This document shows positions 24,979 through 34,533 of a stretch of DNA of 64,000 nucleotides, piece by piece. Made by a program: the position numbers and the translations under genes. Origin of the DNA: Marinobacter sp. (lineage in GTDB: Bacteria; Pseudomonadota; Gammaproteobacteria; Pseudomonadales; Oleiphilaceae); NCBI GenBank assembly GCA_022565395.1, contig JAIUMV010000005.1, positions 1 through 64,000 of the forward strand. The letters run 5' to 3'. The notes beneath the pieces were generated by a model. The model worked only from the letters and a program-made list of their open reading frames with translations, was not told where the DNA came from and made no database searches. How positions within the stretch are numbered: position 1 is the stretch's first letter; the number at the start of each line of letters is the position of its first letter.

Positions 24979-27720
24979 ATGCAAAAGCCACCCGTGCCGG
25001 AAGACGAGGCCCAGCGCCTGGCGGCACTTGAGCAAACGGGTTTGCTGGATACCCCCCCAGAGCAGCGTTTTGATCGTATAACGCGCGTAGCACAATCGCT
25101 GTTTGGTGTTGAGATTGTGCTGGTATCCCTGGTGGCTGAATCTATCCAGTGGTTCAAATCCCGACAGGGCTTGGACGCCTGCGAGACAGGCCGGGATATT
25201 TCCTTTTGTGGTCATGCCATTCTCGGCGACAGCACCCTGGTGGTTGAGGATGCGAGCCAGGACCCGCGCTTTTCTGACAACCCCCTGGTTACCGGAGCGC
25301 CTTTTATTCGTTTCTATGCTGGCGCCCCCCTCAGAGCGCCTGGTGGGTACCGCATTGGCACCCTCTGTCTTATAGATTCAGCACCCCGCCAGTTCGGTAC
25401 GGCAGAGCTGGCGTTGTTGCGGGATCTGGCGGACCTGGTTGAGCAGGAAGTTGCCAGTCAGGACGTGTCACGGCAGCTTGCCCGGGCGGAGTTGGCGGAG
25501 CGCCGCCTGGCATCCGTTATCAAGGGGACGCACATCGGCACCTGGGAATGGAATGTGCAGACCGGTGAGGCCATTTTTAACGAACGCTGGGCCGAGATTA
25601 TCGGTTATACCCTCAGCGAGCTGGAACCCATTACCATCGAAACCTGGCTGTCCCGTGCCCATCCGGATGACCTCAAGGTATCGGGTGAGGCGCTGGAGGA
25701 ACACTTCCAGGGCAAGGCAGATTACTACGATGTAGTGTGCCGTATGAAGCACCGGGATGGGCATTGGGTATGGGTGCATGACCGTGGTCAGGTCCTCAGC
25801 TGGACGGAGGATGGCAAGCCCCGCTGGATGGCAGGTACCCATGCCGATGTAACGGCCGAGGTAGCTGCCCGTGATGCGTTGAAAACCCGCGAGCAGCAAT
25901 ACCGGTCGCTGGTGGACAACATCCCGGGAGTCACCTACCGCTGCCTGCTGGATGAGCACTGGACCATGTTGTACATGAGTGACAAGGTGGATCCCTTGTC
26001 AGGCTACCCACCCAGTGATTTTATCAACAACGCAGTACGCAGCTATCAGAGTGTTATTCATCCTGAGGATCGCGCCCATTGTGACCAGGAGGTCAACCGC
26101 GCGCTTGCAGCCGGCAAGCCCTGGCAGATTGAATACCGCGTCATGCATCGTGATGGCACCGTGCGCTGGGCTGAGGAAAGAGGCAGCCCCGTTTGGGGTG
26201 ACGCAGGAAATGTCCTCTATCTGGATGGATTTATTCTTGATATCACCGAGCAGAAACAGGCGGCGGACCTGGTGAGTTATCAGCGAGCGCTCTATGAGAC
26301 CATCCTGGAAGGCTCGCTGGCGGGTTACTGGGACTGGAGCCTTGCCGAGGGCACCGAGTATCTCAGCCCCACGTTCAAACGTATGTTTGGGTATGGGGAT
26401 GAGGAAATGGAGAACAGCCCGGAAGCCTGGCAGAAGATTGTTTTTTCGGAGGATTTGCCCCGGATACTGGCCAATTTTGACGCACACGTTAATAGCAGGG
26501 GGCGAGAGCCTTTCGATCAGGAAGTGCGCTATCACCACCGTAACGGCGCCACGGTGTGGGTGCGATGTACCGGTCGGGTTATAGAGTGGGATGGCGAGGG
26601 CCGGCCGGTGCGAATGGTTGGCAGCCACGTGGACATTACCCAGTCCAAATCTGACCAAAAGCTGTTGCAGGGGCTGTTTGAGCTGTCGCCTATTGGTATT
26701 GGCCTGAATGATTTTGCGACCGGTGCCTTTGTAGATGCAAATGCTGCACTTTTAGCATCGGCTGGTTACACCAAGGAGGAGTTTCTCAAACTCAGTTACT
26801 GGCAGTTAACGCCGGCTGAGTATGAACCGCAAGAGCTGATTCAGCTTGAAAGTCTTAAGGCCACGGGGCGCTATGGTCCGTTCGAAAAGGAATATATCCG
26901 TAAGGATGGCAGTCGCTACCCGGTGTTGCTGAACGGCATGCTGGTGCAGGATAACGCCGGGCGCCAGCTGATCTGGTCCATTATTCAGGATATCTCTGAG
27001 CGCAAGCGGGTGGAACGGCTGCAGAACGAGTTTATCTCCACCGTCAGCCATGAGCTGCGGACTCCACTGACAGCCATCCGGGGTTCACTGGGACTGCTCC
27101 AGTCCGGGGCGACCGGTGGCCTGCCTGAAACTGCCGATAATATGGTGGCACTGGCAGCGAAGAACTGTGAGCGTTTGTCATTGCTGATCAACGACTTGCT
27201 GGATATGGAAAAGCTGCTGGCAGGCAAGATGCAGTTTGATTTTGAAGAAGTTCCGTTATCTATGCTGCTGTCTGCCGCAGTGGCGGAAACCGAGCACTAT
27301 GCGACGCAGTATGGCGTGAAACTTGTGCTGGAGCAGCCGGCACAGGATGCTCAGGTTCGGGTGGATAAGGCGCGCTTTCAGCAAGTGATGGCCAACCTGA
27401 TTTCCAATGCGGTCAAGTTTTCGCCGCCGGATGGTGTTGTGCGTATCGCCGGTAGTTCAGGCGCTCGCCGGGTATGTGTCGCCGTGCAAGACCAGGGGCC
27501 GGGAATACCCGATGTTTTCAGGGGGCGTATTTTCCAGAAGTTTGCTCAGGCGGATGCCTCGGATTCCAAGAGCAAGGGAGGCACGGGGCTGGGCCTGGCG
27601 ATTACCAAAGAGCTGGTGGAGCAGATGGCTGGGCGGGTGGATTTTGAATCACAGCCCGGGCAGGGGACAACGTTCTTTGTCTGGCTACCCCTTGCCGGCA
27701 TACAGGAGGTGATGCAATGA
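24979..27720 (+). CDS. GAF-PAS4 sensor histidine kinase
   Basis: A 913-residue soluble kinase. Residues about 20-155 are a GAF domain (RDISFCGHAIL, FYAGAPLR, IGTLCLID), followed by four PAS/PAC units (about 175-295, 300-425, 435-560 and 565-685). The transmitter has the phospho-His near residue 691 (STVSHELRTPL), the N-box NLISNAVKFSP, FQKFAQADASD and the G-box GGTGLGLAI. There is no membrane segment and no receiver domain, so it must pass phosphate to a separate REC such as its neighbours. The stop overlaps the next start (ATGA at 27717-27720). The transmitter is closely similar to the next gene's, which indicates tandem duplication. Confidence 0.93.
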   Translation: MQKPPVPEDEAQRLAALEQTGLLDTPPEQRFDRITRVAQSLFGVEIVLVSLVAESIQWFKSRQGLDACETGRDISFCGHAILGDSTLVVEDASQDPRFSDNPLVTGAPFIRFYAGAPLRAPGGYRIGTLCLIDSAPRQFGTAELALLRDLADLVEQEVASQDVSRQLARAELAERRLASVIKGTHIGTWEWNVQTGEAIFNERWAEIIGYTLSELEPITIETWLSRAHPDDLKVSGEALEEHFQGKADYYDVVCRMKHRDGHWVWVHDRGQVLSWTEDGKPRWMAGTHADVTAEVAARDALKTREQQYRSLVDNIPGVTYRCLLDEHWTMLYMSDKVDPLSGYPPSDFINNAVRSYQSVIHPEDRAHCDQEVNRALAAGKPWQIEYRVMHRDGTVRWAEERGSPVWGDAGNVLYLDGFILDITEQKQAADLVSYQRALYETILEGSLAGYWDWSLAEGTEYLSPTFKRMFGYGDEEMENSPEAWQKIVFSEDLPRILANFDAHVNSRGREPFDQEVRYHHRNGATVWVRCTGRVIEWDGEGRPVRMVGSHVDITQSKSDQKLLQGLFELSPIGIGLNDFATGAFVDANAALLASAGYTKEEFLKLSYWQLTPAEYEPQELIQLESLKATGRYGPFEKEYIRKDGSRYPVLLNGMLVQDNAGRQLIWSIIQDISERKRVERLQNEFISTVSHELRTPLTAIRGSLGLLQSGATGGLPETADNMVALAAKNCERLSLLINDLLDMEKLLAGKMQFDFEEVPLSMLLSAAVAETEHYATQYGVKLVLEQPAQDAQVRVDKARFQQVMANLISNAVKFSPPDGVVRIAGSSGARRVCVAVQDQGPGIPDVFRGRIFQKFAQADASDSKSKGGTGLGLAITKELVEQMAGRVDFESQPGQGTTFFVWLPLAGIQEVMQ

Positions 27721-30509
27721 CTCGTCAGGCATCAAGGTCTAACCTGCTGTTGGTGCTTTGGCTATTGGGTTTGGGGTTATTGCTCGGTGGCGTCGTAGAA
27801 CTGGCGATACGCGCTCTGGAACAGGAGGAGGCCATAACGGCTGAGCAGAAGCGACTGGACGCTGCAAGTCGTATCAGGCTGCTGCTGGAGTCTGAAATAA
27901 ATACCGCTGCATTCCTCGCGACAGGCGTAGAGTCCTATATCGTGGCCCGTGGCGGTGACATTGACACTAATGAAGTGCAACGTATTTTACAGGCAGTGTT
28001 CCAGCGGGGGCGTCACTTTCGCAACATCGGCATCGCACCGGATAACCGGATTGCCTGGGTGTTCCCTTTTGAGGGCAACCAGGCGGCTATCGGTTTTCGT
28101 TATGAGGACAGCCCTCAGCAGTGGCCCGCAGTCCAGCGGGTCATGCAGGATGGCCAGGGGTTGTTGGCGGGCCCCGTTAACCTGGTACAAGGCGGTGAAG
28201 GGCTCATTTATCGCGCCCCAATCTTTATTGAAGGGCACTATTGGGGCCTGCTGACGACAGTCATTGACAGCGAGAGCCTGTTTGCCGTGCTGACGGAGTT
28301 TACTCAGGCTGAGGGTTGGCAGATTGCCATCCGGGGGAGGGACGCCAGCGGCGCTGCAGGTGATGTGTTTTTGGGCTCAGTTGAGGATTTTGAGTTTGAC
28401 CTGACACCCCAGACCATTCAGGTACCCGGAGGTACTTGGCATATGGTTGTCAGTGGTGGATCGCCTGCCCATGCTCACACTCATGCCCTTTATCGGCTAT
28501 CGGGCTGGCTGGTTGCTTTCGCCCTGGCGGCGGTCATCGCTCTGGGCAGCCGCCTGCTGTGGCAGCGCAACACGTTGAGCCAGCTCCAGCGCCAGGTTGA
28601 AGAGCGTACCTGGGCCTTGCGGGACAGCAACGACATGCTGGCCTCGGTAATGGCGGCAGCGGAAGATTTTTCCATCATCGCCACTGATGTTGAGGGTGTT
28701 ATAACGCTGTTCAACAAGGGCGCTGAACGTATGCTGGGCTATGAATCCCGCGAGTTGGTGGGTAAAACCACCCCCGCCATACTGCATGTGGAAGAGGAAG
28801 TAAGCAGCTATGGTGCCAGGCTCACCAGTCGCTATGGTGAGGATATCAGTGGCTTCAGGGCATTTGTGTATGAAGCCGACCTGGGTAAACGGGCGCTTCG
28901 GGAATGGACCTATGTCCGCAAGGACGGCAGCCGATTGCCGGTGATGCTGGCGGTGACGGTGATACGAAATGCGTCGGGCCAGGTGCGTGGCTACCTCGGC
29001 ATTGCCGAAGACATTACAGAGCGAAAACGGCTGGAAAAGGTCAAAAATGAATTTGTTTCCACCGTCAGTCATGAACTGCGCACACCCCTGACGGCTATAG
29101 CCGGTGCTGTAGGCATGCTACGCAGTGGCGCTCTGGGACAGGTGGCTGAGGCCGGGCAAAAAATGCTGGAAATTGCCCACAATAACAGCCAAAGATTATC
29201 TCATCTCATTGATGACCTGCTGGATATTGAAAAGATTGCCGCCGGTAAGCTGCATTTTGACTGGCAACGCTGCCGCTTGCGTTCGCTGCTTGAACAGTCT
29301 CTGGACAGCATGGAGGCCTACGGTAGCGAAAAGGGCGTCAAGCTGATGCTGGCTGAACCTTGTCCGGACGCGCTGGTCAGGGTGGATCCGCAGCGTTTAC
29401 AGCAGGTGATGGCCAACCTGTTGTCCAACGCCATCAAGTTTTCGCCCGAGCAACACCCGGTGACGGTGACGGTGACGTCACGTGAGTTGCGTGTTCGTGT
29501 TGCTGTTACGGACGAGGGTGAGGGTATCCCTGAATCTTTTAAAGCCAGCATTTTCCAGAAGTTTGCCCAGGCTGATGCCTCGGATCAGCGCAAAAAAGGG
29601 GGAACCGGCCTTGGCCTGGCCATCACCCGCGAGCTGGTGGAGTACATGGGGGGCGAGGTGGGCTTCGATTCGGTTCCCGGTGCGGGAGCAACCTTCTGGT
29701 TCGAGCTGCCCGTCAGCATGCAGGCTATGGATAGTGTTGCTGATGGAACTGAGGCTTCAGGACCACAGGTCCTGGTGGTTGAGGACGAACCGGATATTGC
29801 CGAGGTGCTGAGCCAAACACTGGTTGCAGCCGGCTATGCGCCTCGCACAGTAGGTTCCCTCGCTGAGGCCCGCAGTGCGGTTACTGATCGTGCCTATGGG
29901 GCTATTTTATTGGATCTGCAATTGCCTGACGGCCATGGTCTTGACCTGTTGCACCCCTGGCCGGAAAGTGCGGTTGGCCCGCAGCCACCGGTGCTGGTAG
30001 TGTCTGCATTCCTGCAGGATCATCCGCAGGAACTCAGTGGCGATATGGCCACTTTGGAGCTGGTCCCAAAACCTGTAGATATGAAGCGCCTGCTCAACCT
30101 GTTGCAGCGACACGCGCCCCTCACCGCAGTGGGTGGCCGCATTCTGCATATTGAAGACAATGAGGACTTGCATAGGGTTATTCAGACCATGATCGGCGAT
30201 CGTTTTCAGGTTGATTATGCCAGCACGACTGAACAGGCAAAGAATGCGCTGCTGGAAAGTGCGTACTCGCTGGTTATTCTGGACATTCATCTGCCGGATG
30301 GCGACGGTGCTGATTTGATTCCCTTGATCCGCCGCCATAACCCGGCGGCTGCCATTCTGATATTGTCCGGGGAGGATGCCAGTGCAAGCCTGCGCGCCCA
30401 GGTGGATGCTGCTATGCTGAAATCCAGATTAACCAAAGATGCCTTGCTGGAGCGGCTGGCCAGCTTGACAGCGACCACGACAGGCGAAGAGGTTGATGGT
30501 AATGAGTGA
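27717..30509 (+). CDS. CHASE-PAS hybrid histidine kinase with two receivers
   Basis: A 930-residue membrane hybrid kinase. TM1 is near residues 8-28, a CHASE-type extracellular sensor spans about 45-230 (NIGIAPDNRIAWVFPFEGN), TM2 is near 262-283 and a PAS domain is near 310-430. HisKA has the phospho-His near 452 (STVSHELRTPL), and the HATPase has NLLSNAIKFSP, FQKFAQADASD and GGTGLGLAI. REC1 starts near 683 (LVVEDEPD, LLDLQLPDGHG, VPKPV). REC2 starts near 808 (HIEDNED, ILDIHLPDGDG). It overlaps the previous gene by 4 bp and the next by 8 bp, so it lies inside a coupled operon. The ligand is unknown. Confidence 0.93.
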   Translation: MTRQASRSNLLLVLWLLGLGLLLGGVVELAIRALEQEEAITAEQKRLDAASRIRLLLESEINTAAFLATGVESYIVARGGDIDTNEVQRILQAVFQRGRHFRNIGIAPDNRIAWVFPFEGNQAAIGFRYEDSPQQWPAVQRVMQDGQGLLAGPVNLVQGGEGLIYRAPIFIEGHYWGLLTTVIDSESLFAVLTEFTQAEGWQIAIRGRDASGAAGDVFLGSVEDFEFDLTPQTIQVPGGTWHMVVSGGSPAHAHTHALYRLSGWLVAFALAAVIALGSRLLWQRNTLSQLQRQVEERTWALRDSNDMLASVMAAAEDFSIIATDVEGVITLFNKGAERMLGYESRELVGKTTPAILHVEEEVSSYGARLTSRYGEDISGFRAFVYEADLGKRALREWTYVRKDGSRLPVMLAVTVIRNASGQVRGYLGIAEDITERKRLEKVKNEFVSTVSHELRTPLTAIAGAVGMLRSGALGQVAEAGQKMLEIAHNNSQRLSHLIDDLLDIEKIAAGKLHFDWQRCRLRSLLEQSLDSMEAYGSEKGVKLMLAEPCPDALVRVDPQRLQQVMANLLSNAIKFSPEQHPVTVTVTSRELRVRVAVTDEGEGIPESFKASIFQKFAQADASDQRKKGGTGLGLAITRELVEYMGGEVGFDSVPGAGATFWFELPVSMQAMDSVADGTEASGPQVLVVEDEPDIAEVLSQTLVAAGYAPRTVGSLAEARSAVTDRAYGAILLDLQLPDGHGLDLLHPWPESAVGPQPPVLVVSAFLQDHPQELSGDMATLELVPKPVDMKRLLNLLQRHAPLTAVGGRILHIEDNEDLHRVIQTMIGDRFQVDYASTTEQAKNALLESAYSLVILDIHLPDGDGADLIPLIRRHNPAAAILILSGEDASASLRAQVDAAMLKSRLTKDALLERLASLTATTTGEEVDGNE

Positions 30510-30885
30510 GCTTACACGAGTACTGTATGTGGAGGATGAGCCAGATATTCGGGAGGTTGCGAAACTGGCCCTTGAGGCGGTGGGTGGCCTGACGGTGCAC
30601 GTGTGTGAGGGTGGTCAGCAGGCGCTGGAGCAGGCTGAAGCCTTTGCGCCGGAGATGATTCTGCTGGATGTCATGATGCCGGGTATGGACGGACCCTCCA
30701 CCCTGAAGGCCTTGCGGGAGCTGCCTGCTCTTGCCGGTGTGCCAGTAGCCTTCATGACGGCAAAGGTACAGCCTCACGAGATTGAGCATTTTAAAAGTCT
30801 TGGCGCAGTAGGGGTTATCCCAAAGCCTTTTGACCCCATGACCCTGGCGGACACTGTACGTTCCCTCTGGAGTGGTGCACCATAG
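30502..30885 (+). CDS. stand-alone response regulator receiver (CheY-like)
   Basis: A 127-residue single receiver domain with YVEDEPD (acidic pair), LLDVMMPGMDG (phospho-Asp), FMTAKV (switch Thr) and IPKPFDP (Lys). It has no output domain. The ATG at 30502 overlaps the hybrid kinase stop by 8 bases; an earlier ATG at 30496 has no family support. It is the last gene of the sensory operon and could be the terminal protein-binding output, for example on a motor or enzyme, or a phosphate sink. Confidence 0.92.
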   Translation: MSELTRVLYVEDEPDIREVAKLALEAVGGLTVHVCEGGQQALEQAEAFAPEMILLDVMMPGMDGPSTLKALRELPALAGVPVAFMTAKVQPHEIEHFKSLGAVGVIPKPFDPMTLADTVRSLWSGAP

Positions 30886-30934
30886 AGCTGTGAGCGCCTG
30901 GCAGTCAGGTGACTCAGGACATGAAGGAGCCGCC

Positions 30935-31246
30935 ATGCAGGACACGTCTGACGTAAAAACCAAACTGAATCTTGAAACCTCACGCATCCCGTGGCGAGAC
31001 CTTCAGGTCTATTATGCCCGCGGGCATGTGGTCAAAGTGGCTACGGATCTTGATTTGCTGGATGTGGCGCTCGAACTGACCCGTGATAACAAGGCGCAGT
31101 TCGAACAGTGGATGGATAGCCAGCAGGTGGGTGATGTTACCCCGGCCCTTGCTCAGTCCTGGTATGACCATAACACAGAGCTCTGGGCTGTGGTGATTGC
31201 GCCCTGGGTATTGGTGCAGGACCGACCGACCGGGTCTGTGCACTGA
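30935..31246 (+). CDS. DUF2288 family protein
   Basis: A 103-residue soluble protein of the DUF2288 family (COG5626). Recognisable residues are LETSRIPWRDLQVYYARGHV, VALELTRDN, and the C-terminal WAVVIAPWVLVQ. Function is unknown. I chose the ATG at 30935 because AAGGAG lies 6 bases upstream; the frame is open further upstream without a better start. Its stop overlaps the next start (TGATG). It follows the receiver gene by 49 bases, so it may or may not belong to that operon. Confidence 0.85.
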   Translation: MQDTSDVKTKLNLETSRIPWRDLQVYYARGHVVKVATDLDLLDVALELTRDNKAQFEQWMDSQQVGDVTPALAQSWYDHNTELWAVVIAPWVLVQDRPTGSVH

Positions 31247-31614
31247 TGACGATCCACTACCTTGCTCGCCGTGGATCCCTGCGCAAGCTGGTATTGACCC
31301 GTGACGGTCATTGGGTGGAACTGCACGTAAAAGCGGTCGGTGAGGACGTCTGGTCCCTGTTGACGCTTGCTGGAGAAGTGGGCGGCCAGCCTGCCCGTAA
31401 TCGCTGCCAGGGCCCCTTTGCCAGCCCTACTGCTGCGGAAACCGCGTTGCGTAACCTGACCTCCGTTTTGATGACGGAAGGCTTTGCTGTGCCGGGTATG
31501 GCGGGCCCGGTGTGGTCGGTGCAAGCCCAGCGCCTGGCCCGGCATATCCGCCAGGATCGGGATGCCAATGCGGGCAATTACCCATTTGACCCTGGCTCCC
31601 CGCTGCCGATCTAA
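31246..31614 (+). CDS. conserved hypothetical protein
   Basis: A 122-residue soluble protein that I do not assign to a family. It begins with a compact beta-rich stretch (RKLVLTRDGHWVELHVKAVG) and has a Gly/Ala-rich helix in the middle and an Arg-rich C-terminal part. The start ATG overlaps the DUF2288 stop by one base, so the two are translationally coupled and probably act together. It is followed after 47 bases by lysO. Confidence 0.7.
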   Translation: MTIHYLARRGSLRKLVLTRDGHWVELHVKAVGEDVWSLLTLAGEVGGQPARNRCQGPFASPTAAETALRNLTSVLMTEGFAVPGMAGPVWSVQAQRLARHIRQDRDANAGNYPFDPGSPLPI

Positions 31615-31661
31615 TACTCTCTTTTTGCCCGTTCAGGGCGCGTTTAGATCCGGATCATTCT

Positions 31662-32576
31662 ATGCTGACCAGCGCCCTGCTGATTCTTGCCCCGTTGTTT
31701 CTGGGCTTTGCCTTTCTGGTACGTCATCGCCATGCCTTGACCCTCATCCACCGTGGTGTGGATGCGTTGGTGTACGCCATTCTGGCGTTGCTGGGTGTCA
31801 GCCTTGGACAGCTGGAGGGCCTGGCGCAGCAGCTTGGGCAGATGGCGGGGCAGGTGGTCATGCTGGTAATCGCGTTGCTGATAGCCAACGGTTTGGCGTT
31901 GTTGCTATGGCACCGCTGGCAGCCCATGGCCACGGCGGCCTCGGAGGTGGCGGCGTCTGCGGTGTCCTGGCGGCGGTTACTGTTGGGTGCAGCGAAGCCG
32001 CTGCTGGCGGTGTTGCTGGGGGTCTTGCTCGGTTATCAGTGGCTGCCGGCACTGCCCTGGGTGGATGACCTGGCGACGGCGGCGTTGATGCTGTTGTTGC
32101 TGCTGATTGGCATGCAACTGCGCAATGCCGGGCTGTCGTTACGGCGGCTGCTCATGAACCGGCAGGGGTTGGGTATTGCCCTGGCGGTGGCAGGCAGTTC
32201 CTTGCTGGCGGGCCTGTTGCTGGCCCCCTGGCTGGGACTGGCCTGGCACCAGGCCATGGCGGTCAGTGCGGGCTTCGGCTGGTATTCCCTGTCCGGTATC
32301 GTGATTGGCGATGCTCTGGGGCCTGCCTGGGGCGGGGTGGCGTTCATCAACGATGTGATCCGGGAAGTTATTGCCCTGGCATTGATACCCCTGGTTATCA
32401 GCCAGCGGCCTGCGGTGGCTATCGGCTATGGTGGTGCCACGGCGATGGACTTCACCCTGCCCATTATCCGCAGCAGTGGCGGCCTGGCCTGTGTGCCGGT
32501 GGCCATTGCCTCCGGGTTTCTCCTGTCGTTTCTCTCACCGGTGGTGATGGCGCTGTTGCTGGGGCTGGGCGCCTAG
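31662..32576 (+). CDS. lysO: LysO-family lysine exporter (DUF340)
   Basis: A 304-residue inner-membrane protein with about eight helices, matching E. coli LysO/YbjE (299 residues), which exports L-lysine and toxic analogues. Diagnostic segments are VSLGQLEGL near residue 47, LLIGMQLRNAG, the motif GFGWYSLSG with GIVIGDALGP, INDVIREVIAL, and GGATAMDFTLPII near the C-terminus. Charged residues in membrane regions are conserved in this family. Its stop codon overlaps the stop of the convergent tatD gene. It appears to have its own start region after the hypothetical gene. Confidence 0.88.
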   Translation: MLTSALLILAPLFLGFAFLVRHRHALTLIHRGVDALVYAILALLGVSLGQLEGLAQQLGQMAGQVVMLVIALLIANGLALLLWHRWQPMATAASEVAASAVSWRRLLLGAAKPLLAVLLGVLLGYQWLPALPWVDDLATAALMLLLLLIGMQLRNAGLSLRRLLMNRQGLGIALAVAGSSLLAGLLLAPWLGLAWHQAMAVSAGFGWYSLSGIVIGDALGPAWGGVAFINDVIREVIALALIPLVISQRPAVAIGYGGATAMDFTLPIIRSSGGLACVPVAIASGFLLSFLSPVVMALLLGLGA

Positions 32577-33379
32577 CGGGAGAAGAACACCCTCAGGCTG
32601 TTGTCATAGGTGGTTTGCAGCACCGGCAGCAGTGGCAGGTCTTTGACCTCGGCGATTTTCTCCGCCACAAAGGGCAGGTAGAAAGGCGCGTTTTCCTTGC
32701 CCCGATAGGGCACGGGGGTAAGGAAGGGGGCGTCGGTTTCCAGCAGGATCTGCTCGATGGGGGCAATGCGGATGATGTCCCGCACGTTCTCTGCCTTGTT
32801 GAAGGTGGCAATACCGTTGAAGCCCAGGCACCAGTTTTCCGACAGGGCATACTCCGCCAGTCCCAGCCCGGAGGTGAAGCTGTGGATGACCCCGCGGCGG
32901 TTCAGGCTGGCCTCAAACTCTTTCAGGATGGCGATGGTATCGTCGTCTGCGTCCCGGCTGTGAATCACCACCGGTTGCTGCAGGTCACAGGCGATTTGCA
33001 GCTGGCGGCGGAACACCTCCCGCTGCACCTTGCGGTCCGCTTTGTCGTAGTAGTAATCCAGCCCAATCTCGCCAATCGCCACGATCTTGTCGTCGCTGCC
33101 ATGGGTGCGGATTTCCGCTTCCACGGTATCGCTGTACTGCGCGGCGTCATGGGGGTGGATACCCTGAGTGCCATAGAGCCAGTCTGCTTCGCGGGTTAAC
33201 TGCCGGACCGCTGCCAGGTTGTCCGGCGACACTGCGATGGTGATGATGCGCTCGATATTGGCCGCCCGGCTCTGTGCCAGGGTATCCGCCAGTGGACGTT
33301 CCTTGAGGTAGTCCAGATGGCAGTGAGTTTCGATCAAAGGCTGGTCGAAAACGGGAATGTCGCGGCGGCTACGGCTCAT
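32573..33379 (-). CDS. TatD-family metal-dependent hydrolase
   Basis: A 268-residue TIM-barrel amidohydrolase of the TatD DNase family. Metal ligands and motifs are visible: ETHCHLD near residue 18, GTQGIHPHDA, GEIGLDYYYD, QPVVIHSRDADDD, HSFTSG, and the late LLETDAPFLTP. The family has 3'-5' exonuclease or DNase activity against DNA. I chose the ATG at 33379, although the frame has an ATG at 33421 too; both overlap the 3' end of the upstream AraC-type gene, suggesting coupling. The stop overlaps that of lysO, convergently. Confidence 0.9.
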   Translation of the reverse strand: MSRSRRDIPVFDQPLIETHCHLDYLKERPLADTLAQSRAANIERIITIAVSPDNLAAVRQLTREADWLYGTQGIHPHDAAQYSDTVEAEIRTHGSDDKIVAIGEIGLDYYYDKADRKVQREVFRRQLQIACDLQQPVVIHSRDADDDTIAILKEFEASLNRRGVIHSFTSGLGLAEYALSENWCLGFNGIATFNKAENVRDIIRIAPIEQILLETDAPFLTPVPYRGKENAPFYLPFVAEKIAEVKDLPLLPVLQTTYDNSLRVFFSR

Positions 33380-34442
33380 GATCAGGGCAGGTCGGTGATG
33401 AATCAGACGCCATTCTACCATCGCTGCCCGCGTCGCCCAACGTTACCCGATCGCTAAAACGGCTCGGCGGCACACCAAACCATTTGCGGAAGGCGCGGGA
33501 GAAGGCACTGACCTCGCTGAAACCCAGCAGGAACGCCAACTGTGTGACCGTCATATTGGGTGTGGCCATGTGTCGCTCCGCCAGGGCTTTGCGGGTACTT
33601 TCAAGCACGCCGGTCCAGTGTTGCTCCTCGTCTGCGAGCCGTCGCTGCAGGCTGCGCGGGCTGAGGTGAAAAGCCTCAGCCGCCATGGCCAGGGTCGGCT
33701 CCCCGGCCGGCAGCTGATGCTCCATCCAAAGGCTCAGGCGGGTGCTCAGGCTGGCGGCTTCAAGATCCGCCAGCCGCTGCTGGAGAGAGGCTTCCAGCAT
33801 GTTGGCCAGATGCTGGTCGCTGGCATTGAGGCGGTTGTCTGCCCGCGCGGCATCGAAGGCCAGCAGGTAATGCCGGTCCACCGTGACCGGGCAGCGGCAG
33901 TAGCGGCTCATGGCGGCGCGGGTGGACTCAGCAACATGATCCGGGGTAGTGACCCTTACCGGATTGAAATAGCGGTCAAGCCGGAAACGCATCAAGCGCA
34001 CCAGACTTACCATGGCGAACAGTACGGCCTGGGGATGGGGCTGATAGTCGGTGGCGGGCCGGAAGCGGATACAAAGCTGGTGACTCTCGGTGGCCAGCTC
34101 AGATACCACCACATCACTGATCAGCCGGTGATAACGCACGATACGCTGCAAAACATGGCTGACACTGCCACCGGCGGCCTGCGCCAGGCCGAGGCCACCA
34201 AAGGTGCTGTAGTCCACAAAGCGGGCCACATTGATGGCCAGGGACGGGTCCGCCATCAGGGTCTCCGCCTCATCGAGGATGGCGGTGCTGATCTTGACGC
34301 TGAGGCGGTGCTCCGGGTCCTGCAGCTGGGCCGGGGTCAGCTGGTGACGGGCCAGCAGGGCGTCCGTGTCCACGCCCTGGCTGGCCATGTACCGCATCAG
34401 GGGATGCAGCAGGGTCGCAACGGCGCGCTTTGGCTCAGGCAT
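33369..34442 (-). CDS. AraC-family transcriptional regulator
   Basis: A 357-residue regulator. Residues about 1-230 resemble the arabinose-binding-like effector domain of OruR/ArgR-type AraC proteins (GFGLAQAAGGSVSH-like motif near residue 105 as GGLGLAQAAGGSVSH). Residues about 245-335 are a two-helix-turn-helix domain (FHLSPRSLQRRLADE, then LAFLLGFSEVSAFSRAFRKWFGVPP). I chose the ATG at 34442, which gives MPEPKRAVATLLHP, over longer frames. It is divergent from the fatty-acid desaturase gene, so it probably controls that gene. The ligand is unknown; a fatty acid or lipid signal would fit the context. Confidence 0.9.
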   Translation of the reverse strand: MPEPKRAVATLLHPLMRYMASQGVDTDALLARHQLTPAQLQDPEHRLSVKISTAILDEAETLMADPSLAINVARFVDYSTFGGLGLAQAAGGSVSHVLQRIVRYHRLISDVVVSELATESHQLCIRFRPATDYQPHPQAVLFAMVSLVRLMRFRLDRYFNPVRVTTPDHVAESTRAAMSRYCRCPVTVDRHYLLAFDAARADNRLNASDQHLANMLEASLQQRLADLEAASLSTRLSLWMEHQLPAGEPTLAMAAEAFHLSPRSLQRRLADEEQHWTGVLESTRKALAERHMATPNMTVTQLAFLLGFSEVSAFSRAFRKWFGVPPSRFSDRVTLGDAGSDGRMASDSSPTCPDHEP

Positions 34443-34533
34443 GGCATCTCCGGTCAACTGTTTGGCATGCAAGGGCGAGTGACAGCCCGGCAGGATGTTT
34501 ATTCTAGGATGACAATCATCAAGGAGTATTGCC

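Noticed and set aside
25151-25162. GGTTCAAATCCC, similar to a tRNA T-loop
   Set aside because: It encodes the conserved WFKSR of a GAF domain inside the kinase gene, and no acceptor or anticodon stem surrounds it.
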